From NCBI RefSeq assembly GCF_003391135.1, contig NZ_CP031455.1, positions 6,184,001 to 6,248,000 on the forward strand: a stretch of DNA of 64,000 nucleotides. The letters are read 5' to 3'. Source of the DNA: Streptoverticillium olivoreticuli subsp. olivoreticuli (GTDB lineage Bacteria > Actinomycetota > Actinomycetes > Streptomycetales > Streptomycetaceae). Under the pieces are notes generated by a model. The model made no database searches, was not told where the DNA came from, and saw only the letters and a list, made by a program, of their open reading frames with translations. Each line of letters starts with the position of its first letter. Position 1 is the first letter of the stretch. Shown one piece after another: positions 16,093 through 25,307 of the stretch. Position numbers and translations under genes: made by a program.

Positions 16093-16839
16093 ATGGAGAC
16101 GCCCGACAACGCTGAGAACGCCACCGAGCCCGTAGCCGCACACACCGGAATCGCCGCCCAGGACTGGTCCCGGGCATCCGCCGACCCGCAGTACCGGGCG
16201 GCGGTCGTGGACCTGCTGGGCGCCCTCGCCTACGGCGAGCTGGCCGCCTTCGAGCGGCTCGCGGAGGACGCCAAACTGGCGCCGACGCTGGACGACAAGG
16301 CTGAGCTGGCGAAGATGGCCGCGGCGGAGTTCCAGCACTTCCAGCGGCTGCGCGACCGCCTCGCGGCCATCGACGTGGAGCCGACCGGCGCGATGGAGCC
16401 CTTCGCGGCGGCGCTGGACGAGTTCCACCGCCAGACCGCGCCCTCGGACTGGCTGGAGGGCCTGGTCAAGGCGTACGTCGGCGACTCGATCGCCAGCGAC
16501 TTCTACCGCGAGGTCGCCGCCCGCCTGGACTCCGACACCCGCGCGCTGGTGCTGGCCGTCCTGGACGACACCGGCCACGCGAGCTTCGCGGTCGAAAAGG
16601 TGCGCGCCGCGATCGAGGCGGAGCCCCGGGTGGGCGGCCGGCTCGCGCTGTGGGCGCGGCGCCTGATGGGCGAGGCGCTCTCGCAGGCGCAGCGCGTGGT
16701 CGCCGACCGTGACGCGCTGTCGACGATGCTGGTGGGCGGCGTGGCCGACGGCTTCGACCTCGCCGAGGTCGGCAAGATGTTCTCCCGGATCACCGAGGCG
16801 CACACCAAGCGGATGGCCGCGCTGGGCCTGGCGGCCTGA
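16093..16839 (+). CDS. Ferritin-like (MiaE-like) protein
   Basis: The 248-aa protein is almost entirely helical. It has the paired acidic/His helices of ferritin-like di-iron folds: GELAAFERLAEDAK, AEFQHFQRLRDRL (E-x-x-H), and near the end VGDSIASDFYREVA and SRITEAHTKRM. The arrangement resembles the tRNA hydroxylase MiaE family, and actinobacterial members are often labelled so without proof. The gene is divergent from the DEAD-box helicase, as Rv3210c is beside rhlE (Rv3211) in M. tuberculosis. The ATG lies seven bases after TATTGT, so the transcript is probably leaderless; a GTG three codons earlier would start within the -10. Confidence 0.8.
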   Translation: METPDNAENATEPVAAHTGIAAQDWSRASADPQYRAAVVDLLGALAYGELAAFERLAEDAKLAPTLDDKAELAKMAAAEFQHFQRLRDRLAAIDVEPTGAMEPFAAALDEFHRQTAPSDWLEGLVKAYVGDSIASDFYREVAARLDSDTRALVLAVLDDTGHASFAVEKVRAAIEAEPRVGGRLALWARRLMGEALSQAQRVVADRDALSTMLVGGVADGFDLAEVGKMFSRITEAHTKRMAALGLAA

Positions 16840-16902
16840 CTCACCTCGCCCGTCCGGCTGCGTGCGGCGCACGACGCGCCCCCGGAGCCGGGCGGGCCCG
16901 GG

Positions 16903-17181
16903 TCAGGCGGTGGCTGATCGGCGGGGCCGGTCGCCCTGCCGCACCAAGAGGGACAGCAGCGCCACGGAAACGCCGAGCGAGACGGCCAGGACGGCCGGCG
17001 CGTGGCCGGGGCCCAGCACGGAGTGGCCGATCAGGGCGCCGAAGAGCGCGGCGACCGGACCCGTGGCCAGCGCCAGGCTCCGGGGGCGGAACTGCCCGTA
17101 CCGCGCGGGCAGCCAGCGCAGGGCTCCGTAGGAGACGGCGAGGCCGATGAGGACCGAGCCGAGCGCTTCCCAGAGGATCAT
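16903..17181 (-). CDS. Small membrane protein
   Basis: The product has 92 residues and three hydrophobic segments (about 3-20, 38-55, 62-80) and a basic tail (RQGDRPRRSATA). I do not recognise a family; position matches Rv3209 of M. tuberculosis, another small unknown. I chose ATG 17181 because GGAGGAA stands eight bases before it; a GTG two codons upstream is only two bases from the same site. Confidence 0.65.
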   Translation of the reverse strand: MILWEALGSVLIGLAVSYGALRWLPARYGQFRPRSLALATGPVAALFGALIGHSVLGPGHAPAVLAVSLGVSVALLSLLVRQGDRPRRSATA

Positions 17182-17307
17182 GGTCACTTCCTCCCGTGCT
17201 GAGATCGTGCGAGATCGAGGAGCAGGTGCAAATCGGTCGAAGCCGTACTACCCCTCCGGGCGGCCCGGCAACCCTCCGCGGCGCTGCTCCTGACCCTTAT
17301 GACAACA

Positions 17308-17342
17308 GCGGGGCCCCGGTGAATTCCTCACCGGGGCCCCGC
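17308..17342. terminator. Strong terminator after the DUF3107 gene
   Basis: A perfect 15-bp stem (GCGGGGCCCCGGTGA) closes a five-base loop, 26 bases beyond the DUF3107 stop codon. Confidence 0.88.
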
Positions 17343-17367
17343 CGTTCGCTGCTGCGTCCGCGCTCGC

Positions 17368-17595
17368 TCAGAGAGCGCTGAAACCGACCTTACGGGTGGT
17401 CGGCTCGCCGATCTCCACATAGGCCAGCCGGTCGGCCGGAACCAGGACCTTGCGGCCGTGGTCGTCCACCAGGCTCAGCAGCTGCGCCTTGCCGCCGAGC
17501 GCGTCGGCAACCGCACGCTCGACCTCTTCGGCAGACTGCCCGCTCTCGAGAACGATCTCGCGGGGCGCGTGCTGCACGCCGATCTTGACCTCCAC
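17368..17595 (-). CDS. DUF3107 protein
   Basis: At 75 residues this is a full-length DUF3107 protein: MEVKIGVQHAPREIVLES, VERAVADAL, then the conserved LVDDHGRKVLVPADRLAYVEIG. It is a small cytosolic alpha/beta protein of unknown function found across actinobacteria; the M. tuberculosis counterpart is Rv3208A (TB9.4). As in mycobacteria it follows a TetR-type regulator gene, here with a 129-base gap. GGAGGGACAT-like sequence before the ATG gives a strong ribosome binding site. Confidence 0.9.
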   Translation of the reverse strand: MEVKIGVQHAPREIVLESGQSAEEVERAVADALGGKAQLLSLVDDHGRKVLVPADRLAYVEIGEPTTRKVGFSAL

Positions 17596-17724
17596 GGCTT
17601 ATGTCCCTCCGAAGGTTTGGGGTCCCGTACCTTCCACACATTAGCCCGGTACGGGCACGAGCCGAGCGGGTGCGTCCACGCTGGCAGCGAACAGTGCCCG
17701 CCCGGGACGGACGGCGGACGCGCT

Positions 17725-18360
17725 CTAGTGGTCGGCCGGGTTCTTCGGGAAGCCGGCGATGCCCCGCCACGCCAGCGACGTCAGCAACTGCACCGCCGTG
17801 TCGCGCGGCACGCTGCTCTCGCTGGAGAGCCAGTAGCGGGCGACGACCTGGGAGACCCCGCCGAGCCCGACGGCCAGCAGCATCGCCTCGTCCTTCGACA
17901 GGCCGGTGTCCTCGGCGATGACGTCGCTGATCTCCTGCGCGCACTCCAGCGACACCTTGTCGACGCGCTCGCGGACGGCCGGCTCATTGGTGAGGTCCGA
18001 CTCGAAGACCAGCCGGAAGGCGCCGCCCTCGTCCTCCACGTACGCGAAATAGGCGTCCATGGTGGCCGCCACGCGCAGCTTGTTGTCGCTGGTCGAGGCG
18101 AGCGCGGTGCGGACCGCGGTCAGCAGGGCCTCGCAGTGCTGGTCCAGCAGGGCCAGATAGAGGTCCAGCTTGCCGGGGAAGTGCTGGTAGAGGACCGGCT
18201 TGCTGACGCCGGCGCGCTCGGCGATGTCGTCCATCGCCGCCGCGTGGTAACCCTGTGCGACAAAGACTTCCTGGGCCGCGCCCAGCAGCTGATTGCGTCG
18301 GGCTCGGCGCGGCAGACGCGTGCCTCGCGGCCGCGCCTCGGTCTGCTCGATGGCTGTCAC
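17725..18360 (-). CDS. TetR-family transcriptional regulator
   Basis: The 211-aa protein has a standard TetR DNA-binding domain in its first 70 residues (RRNQLLGAAQEVFVAQGY, MDDIAERAGVSKPVLYQHF) and an all-helical ligand domain behind it (YFAYVEDEGGAFRLVFESDL). Its position next to DUF3107 matches Rv3208 of M. tuberculosis, described as FasR, an activator of fatty-acid synthase genes. Whether the Streptomyces protein binds acyl-CoA or regulates lipid genes is not known from the sequence. The GTG start at 18360 has GGGAGG four bases upstream, and the protein then opens MTAIEQTEARPRG, as expected for this group. Confidence 0.88.
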   Translation of the reverse strand: MTAIEQTEARPRGTRLPRRARRNQLLGAAQEVFVAQGYHAAAMDDIAERAGVSKPVLYQHFPGKLDLYLALLDQHCEALLTAVRTALASTSDNKLRVAATMDAYFAYVEDEGGAFRLVFESDLTNEPAVRERVDKVSLECAQEISDVIAEDTGLSKDEAMLLAVGLGGVSQVVARYWLSSESSVPRDTAVQLLTSLAWRGIAGFPKNPADH

Positions 18361-18547
18361 GCCGCCTCCCATGATCGTTCCCTGCACGGTGTGCACCGCG
18401 CCCGCCATCGTACTTTTGGGTAACCGGGCCGTGCGTGGTCGGAGCGGAGAATTTCATGTACCGGACGCTGTGGGAAGTCAACAAAATCCTGACAATTGAC
18501 GCGCAGCTCACTCCCTGCTCCCCGGCGTCGGCCGTACGGGGCCGCTC

Positions 18548-18766
18548 TCAGCGGTAGTCGTCCTCGTCCAGCTCCACCACCCTGGCCTGCTCGGCCACGT
18601 CGGCTTCGTTGGCGCTGTCCGGGTCGATGGCGGACAGCGGATCGTCCCGGCGCGGTGCGATGTCGGCGTGCTGCTCCGCGGCGTCCGCCTCCGGGGCCTC
18701 GACGTCGAACTCCGTGACGTCGGTCGCTTCGTCGAAGGTTTCCGGGTCGGACGGGTCAACGGTCAT
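18548..18766 (-). CDS. Small acidic protein
   Basis: The product has 72 residues, mostly Asp, Glu and Ala (MTVDPSDPETFDEATDV... ending ELDEDDYR). It has no cysteines, signal peptide or membrane segment, and is likely disordered. A GAGAAGGGG-type ribosome binding site precedes the ATG. I do not recognise a function. It stands alone between the TetR gene and the divergent hydrolase gene. Confidence 0.7.
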   Translation of the reverse strand: MTVDPSDPETFDEATDVTEFDVEAPEADAAEQHADIAPRRDDPLSAIDPDSANEADVAEQARVVELDEDDYR

Positions 18767-18899
18767 GCGGTACCCCTTCTCAGGGAGGAAGCCCTCTTAC
18801 TCCGTGGTACGAGCCTAGGAGAGGCGGCCCCGCGACGCCAGGTGATCTGTGACGCCCGCCACAGAAGTCCCGGCGTGATCGTCTCGTAACATTGCCCGC

Positions 18900-19886
18900 A
18901 TGTCTTCGACCGAGTCGCCCGATGCCCGCGCCGTCCCCGTGGTGCCGCCCGGGCGGCCCTCGTGGGTCAGCCGGGGCGAGGAGGTCCGCACGGTGACCCT
19001 GCCGGGCGTCACCATGTCGGTGCGCTCCCGGAAGCCCGCGCAGGAGGGGCTGCCGCCCGCGCTCTACGTGCACGGGCTCGGCGGCTCCTCGCAGAACTGG
19101 TCCGCGCTCATGGACCGGCTCGCCGGTCACGTCGACGGCGAGGCCCTCGACCTGCCGGGCTTCGGCGACTCACCGCCACCGGACGACCGGGACTTCTCCA
19201 TCACCGGCTGCGCCCGCGTGGTCATCCGCTATCTGGACGCCCGTGGACGCGGGCCCGTGCACCTCTTCGGCAACTCGATGGGCGGGGCGGTCGCCACGCG
19301 CGTCGCCGCCGTCCGCCCCGACCTGGTCCGCACGCTCACCCTGATCTCGCCCGCGCTCCCCGAGCTGCGCCCGCAGCGCACGGCGGTGCCCACCGGACTG
19401 CTCGCCGTGCCCGGGATCGTCTCCCTCTTCGCCCGCGCGACCAAGGACTGGACACCCGAGAGACGTACGCGCGAGGTGCTCGCACTCTGTTACGGGGACC
19501 CCGGCCGGGTGGCACCGGAAGAATTCGAACGGGCGGTCGCGGAATTCGAGCGGCGGCTGGAGCTGCCCTACTTCTGGGACGTCATGGCGCGCGCCGCGCG
19601 CGGCATAGTCGACTCCTACACCCTCGGTGGCCAGCATTCGCTGTGGCGTCAGGCGGAGAAGGTGCTTGCCCCTACGCTGCTCGTCTACGGAAAGCGCGAC
19701 CAGCTCGTCTCCTTCCGCATGGCGCACCGCGCGAGCAAGACTTTCCGCGACTCGCGGTTGCTGACGCTCCTGGAATCAGGACATGTCGCCATGATGGAGG
19801 ACCCGGACGCGGTGGCTCGTGCCTTCCGCGACCTCCTCACGGACACCGCCGCCACTGCTGAACGGAGCGCTACGCCTCGTGGGTAA
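18900..19886 (+). CDS. Alpha/beta-fold hydrolase
   Basis: The 328-aa protein has the classic motifs: ALYVHGLGGSSQNW (oxyanion hole), LFGNSMGGAVATR (nucleophile Ser), TLLVYGKRDQLVSF (acid) and LLESGHVAMMEDP (His). It belongs to the large lipase/esterase/haloperoxidase-like group; the substrate is unknown. TAACAT stands seven bases before the ATG, which suggests a leaderless mRNA. Its end overlaps the start of the DUF3152 gene by eight bases, so the two genes form an operon and may act on the same envelope substrate. Confidence 0.85.
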   Translation: MSSTESPDARAVPVVPPGRPSWVSRGEEVRTVTLPGVTMSVRSRKPAQEGLPPALYVHGLGGSSQNWSALMDRLAGHVDGEALDLPGFGDSPPPDDRDFSITGCARVVIRYLDARGRGPVHLFGNSMGGAVATRVAAVRPDLVRTLTLISPALPELRPQRTAVPTGLLAVPGIVSLFARATKDWTPERRTREVLALCYGDPGRVAPEEFERAVAEFERRLELPYFWDVMARAARGIVDSYTLGGQHSLWRQAEKVLAPTLLVYGKRDQLVSFRMAHRASKTFRDSRLLTLLESGHVAMMEDPDAVARAFRDLLTDTAATAERSATPRG

Positions 19887-21183
19887 ACACAGCGCACGCG
19901 CCTCCCATGCCACTCGCCGGCCCCCGGCCGCCGGGGCCGAGGGGGGCACGGGACGCCGATCGGCCCGGCCCGCCGAGGGGTCCGAGGCCGCCGAGGAGCC
20001 TTCCCCGGAGGATGTCGGTACGGGCGGGGACGGGTCGCGGGCGCCCGAGGAGCCGTCCGCGGGCGAGGGGCACCCCGAGCCGCGGACGCAGGGTGTCGGC
20101 TGGGGTGTCATCGGTGTGCAGCGCGGTCAGGACGCGGGCCGGGCGGCCGGCTACGGGGCCTCCTACAGCCCGGGGTACGCCGCTGAATTCGAGCCCGTAC
20201 CCGAGTCTGCCCAGCACTCCACCGGATATGCGTCCGCGGCCTACTGGCAGGGCGGCGCGCCCGCCGCACCGGCCGCCACCGTCCCGGCCGCCGCTGCCGC
20301 CGCACCCGCGCGCGTGCCCGCACCGCGGCCCGAGACGAGCACCGCGGCCCCGCGGCGCCGGGCCGCTCCCGCGAAGTCCGGCCAGGGCGTGGCACGGACC
20401 GCGACGGGCGTCGCGGCCGCCCTGATTACCGCCGTTCTCGCCGTCATCATCGCAGGTCAGGTCGATGACAGCACGGACAGCAAGGCCCAGGCCCGGTCCG
20501 CTGACGTCGAGCGCGGCAGCCCGGACGCCGCCTCCCGCTCCGACAGCAGGCCGACGCCCAACGGCGGTGCCGCGGTCGCGGCCACCTATGAGGAGAAGAT
20601 GGCCAAGAAGTACCCGCTGGACGAGAAGGCCCACGGATCGGGTGACTTCGAGACCGTGGGCGGCCACGACAAGGCCCCCGGTAAGGGTGAAGTGCTGCGG
20701 TACCGCGTTGACGTGGAAAAGGGGCTTCCGCTCGACGGCGAGCTCTTCGCGACGGCCGTCCAGCGGACGCTGAACGACGACCGCAGCTGGGGCCACGGCG
20801 GTACCCGTACGTTCGAACGCGTCTCCTCCGGTCACGCCGACTTCGTGGTCACCCTCGCCACTCCCGGCACGACGGCGGCCTGGTGCGCCAAGTCGGGCCT
20901 GGACACCACCGAGGACAACGTCTCCTGCGACTCCGCCGCCACCGACCGGGTCATGATCAACGCCTATCGGTGGGCGCAGGGCGCGCAGACCTACGGCGAC
21001 CAGATGCACATGTACCGGCAGATGCTGATCAACCACGAGGTCGGTCACCGGCTCGGGCACGACCACGAGAGCTGCTCCAAGGAGGGCGCCCTGGCGCCGG
21101 TGATGATGCAGCAGACGAAGTTCCTGAAGTCGCCGGAGGGCGTCACCTGCCGGGCGAACCCCTGGCCCTTCCCCAAGGAGTGA
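19879..21183 (+). CDS. DUF3152 membrane-anchored zinc metallopeptidase-like protein
   Basis: The 434-aa protein has a long disordered, Pro/Ala-rich cytosolic N-terminus, one transmembrane segment at about 177-194 (GVAAALITAVLAVIIAG), and an extracellular DUF3152 domain. The domain contains HEVGHRLGHDH (His 386, 390, 396), the HExxHxxGxxH zinc site of metzincin-type peptidases, and a nearby pair of cysteines that could form a disulphide. It therefore looks like a surface protease, though activity of this family is unproven. It is the positional counterpart of Rv3207c. The GTG start lies inside the end of the hydrolase gene, so translation is probably coupled. Confidence 0.82.
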   Translation: MGKHSARASHATRRPPAAGAEGGTGRRSARPAEGSEAAEEPSPEDVGTGGDGSRAPEEPSAGEGHPEPRTQGVGWGVIGVQRGQDAGRAAGYGASYSPGYAAEFEPVPESAQHSTGYASAAYWQGGAPAAPAATVPAAAAAAPARVPAPRPETSTAAPRRRAAPAKSGQGVARTATGVAAALITAVLAVIIAGQVDDSTDSKAQARSADVERGSPDAASRSDSRPTPNGGAAVAATYEEKMAKKYPLDEKAHGSGDFETVGGHDKAPGKGEVLRYRVDVEKGLPLDGELFATAVQRTLNDDRSWGHGGTRTFERVSSGHADFVVTLATPGTTAAWCAKSGLDTTEDNVSCDSAATDRVMINAYRWAQGAQTYGDQMHMYRQMLINHEVGHRLGHDHESCSKEGALAPVMMQQTKFLKSPEGVTCRANPWPFPKE

Positions 21184-21297
21184 CCGGAGCGGCCGGTTCC
21201 ATGAACCGGTATTCCGGCCCCACCTCCGGCATGTCCGGCATGTCGTGATCCAATGTCTCGTTCTGCGGGACGCCCCGTCTCTATGCCTGAGACACCT

Positions 21298-21326
21298 TTG
21301 CCACTGGGCGAAAATTCGTCCAGTGT
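21298..21326 (+). promoter_or_regulatory. Promoter of the 30-aa gene
   Basis: TTGCCA (-35) and CAGTGT (-10) are separated by exactly 17 bases, and the ATG of the small gene follows seven bases after the -10. Confidence 0.5.
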
Positions 21327-21333
21327 TCTGCGC

Positions 21334-21426
21334 ATGTCGCACCACCACGCCTCCGAGAACGCCGGCTTCGAGCTGGCGCTGATCGGCGTGGCCGCGCACG
21401 CAGTCGCCGACATTCTCTGTCGCTGA
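21334..21426 (+). CDS. Candidate 30-aa small protein
   Basis: This short frame begins MSHHHASENAGF and ends AAHAVADILCR. Twenty-six of 29 sense codons end in G or C, while the 17 in-frame codons upstream (to an ATG at 21283) do so in only half of cases, which marks 21334 as the start. A promoter with 17-base spacing ends seven bases before the ATG, so the mRNA would be leaderless. The middle (FELALIGVAAHAVADIL) is hydrophobic enough to insert in the membrane. I do not recognise a family. Confidence 0.55.
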   Translation: MSHHHASENAGFELALIGVAAHAVADILCR

Positions 21427-21589
21427 GACCGCACTTTCCCCCCGCGTACTTCCGCGTTGCGCCCTCGCGCATTAGCGTCGCGTCCGCCGGGGGCGGTCCC
21501 GCGTCTGTCCGCGCGCTTCCCAACCGCCTTCCGTGGGTGCATTTCGTTCGCATTCGTCCCGTCGTGTCCCGCGAAAGGCTCTCTTCGTC

Positions 21590-23311
21590 ATGCGTCAACT
21601 TCCCGCCATATCCCGCCGCGTCGCCGCGGCAGCCGTCAGTGTGGTCCTGCTCGGAGGCGCGGCGGCGTGCGGTCCGGAGAAGAGCGGCGATGCCAAGGGC
21701 GGCGGCGCCGACGGCGCGCCGAAGAAGGGCGGCACCCTGACCGTCCTCAACAGACAGCCGCAGAAGCAGTTCGACCCCGCCCGGCTCTACACCTCCGGCG
21801 GCGGCAACGTCCCCTCGCTCGTCTTCCGCACGCTCACCACCCGCCACCGCGCCAACGGCGCCGAGGGCACCAAGGTCGTGCCCGACCTCGCCACCGACAC
21901 CGGCACGCCCAGCGACGACGCCAGGGTCTGGACGTTCAAGCTCAAGGACGGGCTGAAGTACGAGGACGGCTCGCCCATCACCACCGCCGACATCAAGTAC
22001 GGCATCGAGCGCTCCTTCGCCCCCGAACTCTCCGGCGGCGCCCCCTATCTGCGCGACTGGCTGGTCGGCGGCGAGAACTACCAGGGCATCTACAAGGACT
22101 CCAAGGGCCTCGCCTCGATCGAGACCCCGGACGCGAAGACGATCGTCTTCCACCTGCGCAAGTCCGAGGGCGACTTCCCCTTCGTCGCCACCCAGACCCA
22201 GTTCGCCCCGGTGCCCAAGGCCAAGGACACCGGCGCGAAGTACGCCGAGCACCCGGTCTCGTCCGGCCCGTACAAGGTCGTCAAGAACACGGGCGACGGC
22301 GAGCACCTGGTGCTGGAGCGCAACACCAACTGGTCGGAGGAGACCGACAAGGAGCGCCACGCCTACCCCGACAGCATCGATGTGCAGGCGGGCCTGAACT
22401 CCGCGGTCATCAACCAGCGGCTCTCGACCGGCCAGGGCGCCGACGCGGCCGCCGTCACCACCGACAACAACCTCGGCCCGGCCGAACTCGCCCAGGTCAC
22501 CGGCGACAAGAAGCTCGCCGACCGGGTCGGCACCGGCCACTTCGGCTACACCAACTACCTCGCCTTCAACCCCAAGGCGAAGCCGTTCGACAACCCCAAG
22601 GTCCGCCAGGCCATCGCGTACGCGATCAACCGCACCAGCGTGGTGAACGCCGCGGGCGGCTCCTCGCTCGCCGAGCCGGCGACGACCTTCCTGCCCAACC
22701 AGAAGTCCTTCGGCTACACGCCCTACGACCACTTCCCGGCGGGCGCGACCGGCAACCCGGAGAAGGCCAAGGAGCTGCTGAAGGAGGCCGGTTACGAGAA
22801 CGGCCTGGAGATCACCCTCACCCACTCCACCGCGCAGGACTTCGAGACCAGCCCCGAGATCGCCACGGCGATCCAGGCGGCGCTCAAGCAGGCGGGCATC
22901 ACGGTCAAGCTCCAGGGCCTGGAGACCAACGACTACGACGAGAAGGTCCACCAGGTCAAGACGCAGCCGGACCTCTTCCTCGCCCACTGGGGCGCCGACT
23001 GGCCGTCCGGCGGCCCCTTCCTCGCCCCGATCTTCGACGGCCGGCAGATCGTCAAGGACGGCTCGAACTACAACTCCGCCCAGCTCGACGACTCCAAGGT
23101 CAACGACGAGATCGACGGCATCAACAAGGTGACGGACCTCGCCGCCGCCGCCAAGCGCTGGGGCGCTCTCGACCGGACGATCGGTGAGCAGGCCCTGACC
23201 GTGCCGCTGTTCCACCCCGTCTACAAGCGCCTCTTCGGCAAGGACATCAAGAACGTCGTCATCAGCGACTGGACCGGCGTCCTCGACATCTCGCAGGTCG
23301 CGGTCAAGTGA
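21590..23311 (+). CDS. Peptide ABC transporter substrate-binding lipoprotein
   Basis: The 573-aa product starts with a signal peptide (RRVAAAAVSVVLLGGAAAC, lipobox Cys at 27) and continues as a family-5 extracellular solute-binding protein: GGTLTVLNRQPQKQFDP, the DGLKYEDGSPITTADIKYGIERS block, and NPKVRQAIAYAINR. Such proteins capture di- or oligopeptides (or nickel, sugars) outside the cell and deliver them to the permease. It is the first gene of a five-domain importer operon; the permease start overlaps its stop by four bases (GTGA). Start chosen to give a correct signal peptide; the GAAAGG upstream is 12 bases away. Confidence 0.9.
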   Translation: MRQLPAISRRVAAAAVSVVLLGGAAACGPEKSGDAKGGGADGAPKKGGTLTVLNRQPQKQFDPARLYTSGGGNVPSLVFRTLTTRHRANGAEGTKVVPDLATDTGTPSDDARVWTFKLKDGLKYEDGSPITTADIKYGIERSFAPELSGGAPYLRDWLVGGENYQGIYKDSKGLASIETPDAKTIVFHLRKSEGDFPFVATQTQFAPVPKAKDTGAKYAEHPVSSGPYKVVKNTGDGEHLVLERNTNWSEETDKERHAYPDSIDVQAGLNSAVINQRLSTGQGADAAAVTTDNNLGPAELAQVTGDKKLADRVGTGHFGYTNYLAFNPKAKPFDNPKVRQAIAYAINRTSVVNAAGGSSLAEPATTFLPNQKSFGYTPYDHFPAGATGNPEKAKELLKEAGYENGLEITLTHSTAQDFETSPEIATAIQAALKQAGITVKLQGLETNDYDEKVHQVKTQPDLFLAHWGADWPSGGPFLAPIFDGRQIVKDGSNYNSAQLDDSKVNDEIDGINKVTDLAAAAKRWGALDRTIGEQALTVPLFHPVYKRLFGKDIKNVVISDWTGVLDISQVAVK

Positions 23312-24321
23312 CGGACCTCATCGGCACCAAGGAGCCGGAGGCGGTGACTCCGTCCGGAGTCGCCGCCTCCGGCGCCCGGCAGGTGTGGCGGCGGCTGCGC
23401 GCGCGCAAGTCCGCGCTCGTGGCCGCCGCCGTGCTGGGCCTGCTCGTACTCCTCGCCCTCGGCGCACCCCTGCTGGCCGCGCTGGAGGGCCAGGACGTCA
23501 ACGCCTACCACGACACGCTCGTCGACTCCGCGCGCGGCGGCGTGCCGTCCGGCTCCTTCGGCGGCGTCAGCGCCGACCACTGGCTCGGCGTCGAACCGGG
23601 CACCGGACGCGACCTGTTCGTCCGCCTCCTGTACGGCGCGCGCGTCTCGCTCATGGTCGCCGTCGGGGCGACGCTGGTGCAGGTGCTCGTCGCCGTCGTC
23701 GTGGGGCTCGCCGCCGCGCTCGGCAACCGCTTCGTGGACAGCTTCCTCAGCCGGATCACCGAGGTGATGATCGCGCTGCCCCTGCTGGTCTTCGCGATCG
23801 CCCTGACGGCCGTCGTCCCCACCGACTTCCCCCGGCCACTGCTGCTCGTCGTCGTGATCGGCCTGATCGCCTGGGGCGGCCTGGCCCGCGTCGTCCGCGC
23901 CCAGGCGCTCAGCCTGAAGAAGCTCGACTACGTGTCGGCCGCACGGCTGGCCGGCGGCTCGACCTGGCGCGTCGCCCGGCGCGAACTGCTGCCCGGCATC
24001 GCCGCACCCGTGATCACCTACGCGGTCTACCTGCTGCCCTCCAACATCGTCCTGGAGGCGTCCATGTCGTTCCTCGGCGTCGGCGTGAAGCCTCCCACCC
24101 CCTCCTGGGGGCAGATGCTCTCCTCGGCCACCACGTGGTTCCGCGCGGACCCGACGTACGTGGTGCTCCCGGCGCTGCTGCTGTTCGTCACCACGCTCGC
24201 CTTCACCGTGCTCGGCGACGCCGTGCGCGTCGCGCTCGACCCGCGCGTCGCGTCCCGGCTGCGCGTCGGCCGCGCCAAGGCGCGCAAGGCCGCCGCGCCC
24301 GCGGGGGGAGAGGCGGCATGA
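23308..24321 (+). CDS. Peptide ABC transporter permease (DppC/OppC type)
   Basis: The 337-aa inner-membrane protein has an N-terminal membrane segment, then an OppC-type core of five helices. The EAA loop is visible as SAARLAGGSTWRVARRELLPGIAAPVI, with the typical G-x9-LP spacing, followed by EASMSFLGVGVKPPTPSWGQML, of which SFLGVGVKPPTPSWG is diagnostic for DppC/OppC. It overlaps the genes on both sides by four bases. Confidence 0.9.
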   Translation: MTDLIGTKEPEAVTPSGVAASGARQVWRRLRARKSALVAAAVLGLLVLLALGAPLLAALEGQDVNAYHDTLVDSARGGVPSGSFGGVSADHWLGVEPGTGRDLFVRLLYGARVSLMVAVGATLVQVLVAVVVGLAAALGNRFVDSFLSRITEVMIALPLLVFAIALTAVVPTDFPRPLLLVVVIGLIAWGGLARVVRAQALSLKKLDYVSAARLAGGSTWRVARRELLPGIAAPVITYAVYLLPSNIVLEASMSFLGVGVKPPTPSWGQMLSSATTWFRADPTYVVLPALLLFVTTLAFTVLGDAVRVALDPRVASRLRVGRAKARKAAAPAGGEAA

Positions 24322-25307
24322 GCCTGTACTTCCTGCGCCGCGCGCTCGGCGCCGTCCTCGTGCTCCTGGCGATCTCCGTGGTCATCTACGCGACCTTCTA
24401 CGTCGCCCCCGGCGACCCCGCGAAGCTCGCGTGCGGACCGCGCTGCAACCCCGAACAGCTCCGGCAGGTACGGGAGCAGCTGAGCCTCGACGACCCGGTG
24501 TACCTGCAGTACTGGCACTTCCTGCAGGGCGTCTTCGTCGGGCACGACTACTCCACCGGCACCGGCGTGATGCACTGCGACGCGCCCTGCTTCGGCCTGT
24601 CGTACCAGAACGACCAGCAGGTCACCGAGCTGATCGCGCAGCGGCTGCCCGCCACCCTCTCGCTGGCGGCCGGCGCGATGGCCCTGACGCTGCTGCTGGG
24701 CATCGGCACCGGCCTGCTGTCCGTCGTCCGGCGCGGCGGCGTGGTCGAGCGCGCGCTCACCTGGCTCACCCTCGCCGGCATCGCGACCCCGGTCTTCATC
24801 AGCGGACTCGCGCTGCTGATGGTCTTCTGCGCGTACCTGGAGTGGCTGCCCTTCCCGTCCTATGTGGCGCTGACCGACGACCCCGAGCAGTGGGCCTGGA
24901 ACATGCTGCTGCCCTGGGTCGCGCTCGCCCTGCTCGAATCCTCGAAGTACGCCCGGATGACCCGCAGTTCCATGCTGGAGACCCTCGCCGAGGACCACGT
25001 CCGCACCTTCCGTGCCTACGGCGTCTCCGAACGCGCGATCGTCGGCAGGCACGCGCTGCGCGGCGCGGTCGCGCCGGTCATCGCGATGGCGGCCGTCGAC
25101 TTCGGGTCGATGGTGGGCGGCACGATGCTCACCGAGACGATGTTCGGCCTGCCCGGCGTCGGACAGCTGCTGGTGCACTCCGTGCAGACCGTCGACCTGC
25201 CGGTCGTCGTCGCGATCGTCATGGTCATCGGCGCCGCCGTGGTGATCGCCAACATCATCGGCGACGTGCTCTACGCCGCCGCCGACCGGAGGGTGGCCCT
25301 GCGATGA
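24318..25307 (+). CDS. Peptide ABC transporter permease (DppB/OppB type)
   Basis: The 329-aa protein opens YFLRRALGAVLVLLAISVVIY, the standard first helix of DppB/OppB, and ends with the family block TMLTETMFGLPGVGQLL. The periplasm-facing loop is longer than usual and holds four cysteines between about residues 38 and 95 (ACGPRC, HCDAPC), which could form disulphides outside the cell. ATGA overlaps join it to both neighbours. It pairs with the DppC-type subunit to form the channel. Confidence 0.9.
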   Translation: MSLYFLRRALGAVLVLLAISVVIYATFYVAPGDPAKLACGPRCNPEQLRQVREQLSLDDPVYLQYWHFLQGVFVGHDYSTGTGVMHCDAPCFGLSYQNDQQVTELIAQRLPATLSLAAGAMALTLLLGIGTGLLSVVRRGGVVERALTWLTLAGIATPVFISGLALLMVFCAYLEWLPFPSYVALTDDPEQWAWNMLLPWVALALLESSKYARMTRSSMLETLAEDHVRTFRAYGVSERAIVGRHALRGAVAPVIAMAAVDFGSMVGGTMLTETMFGLPGVGQLLVHSVQTVDLPVVVAIVMVIGAAVVIANIIGDVLYAAADRRVALR

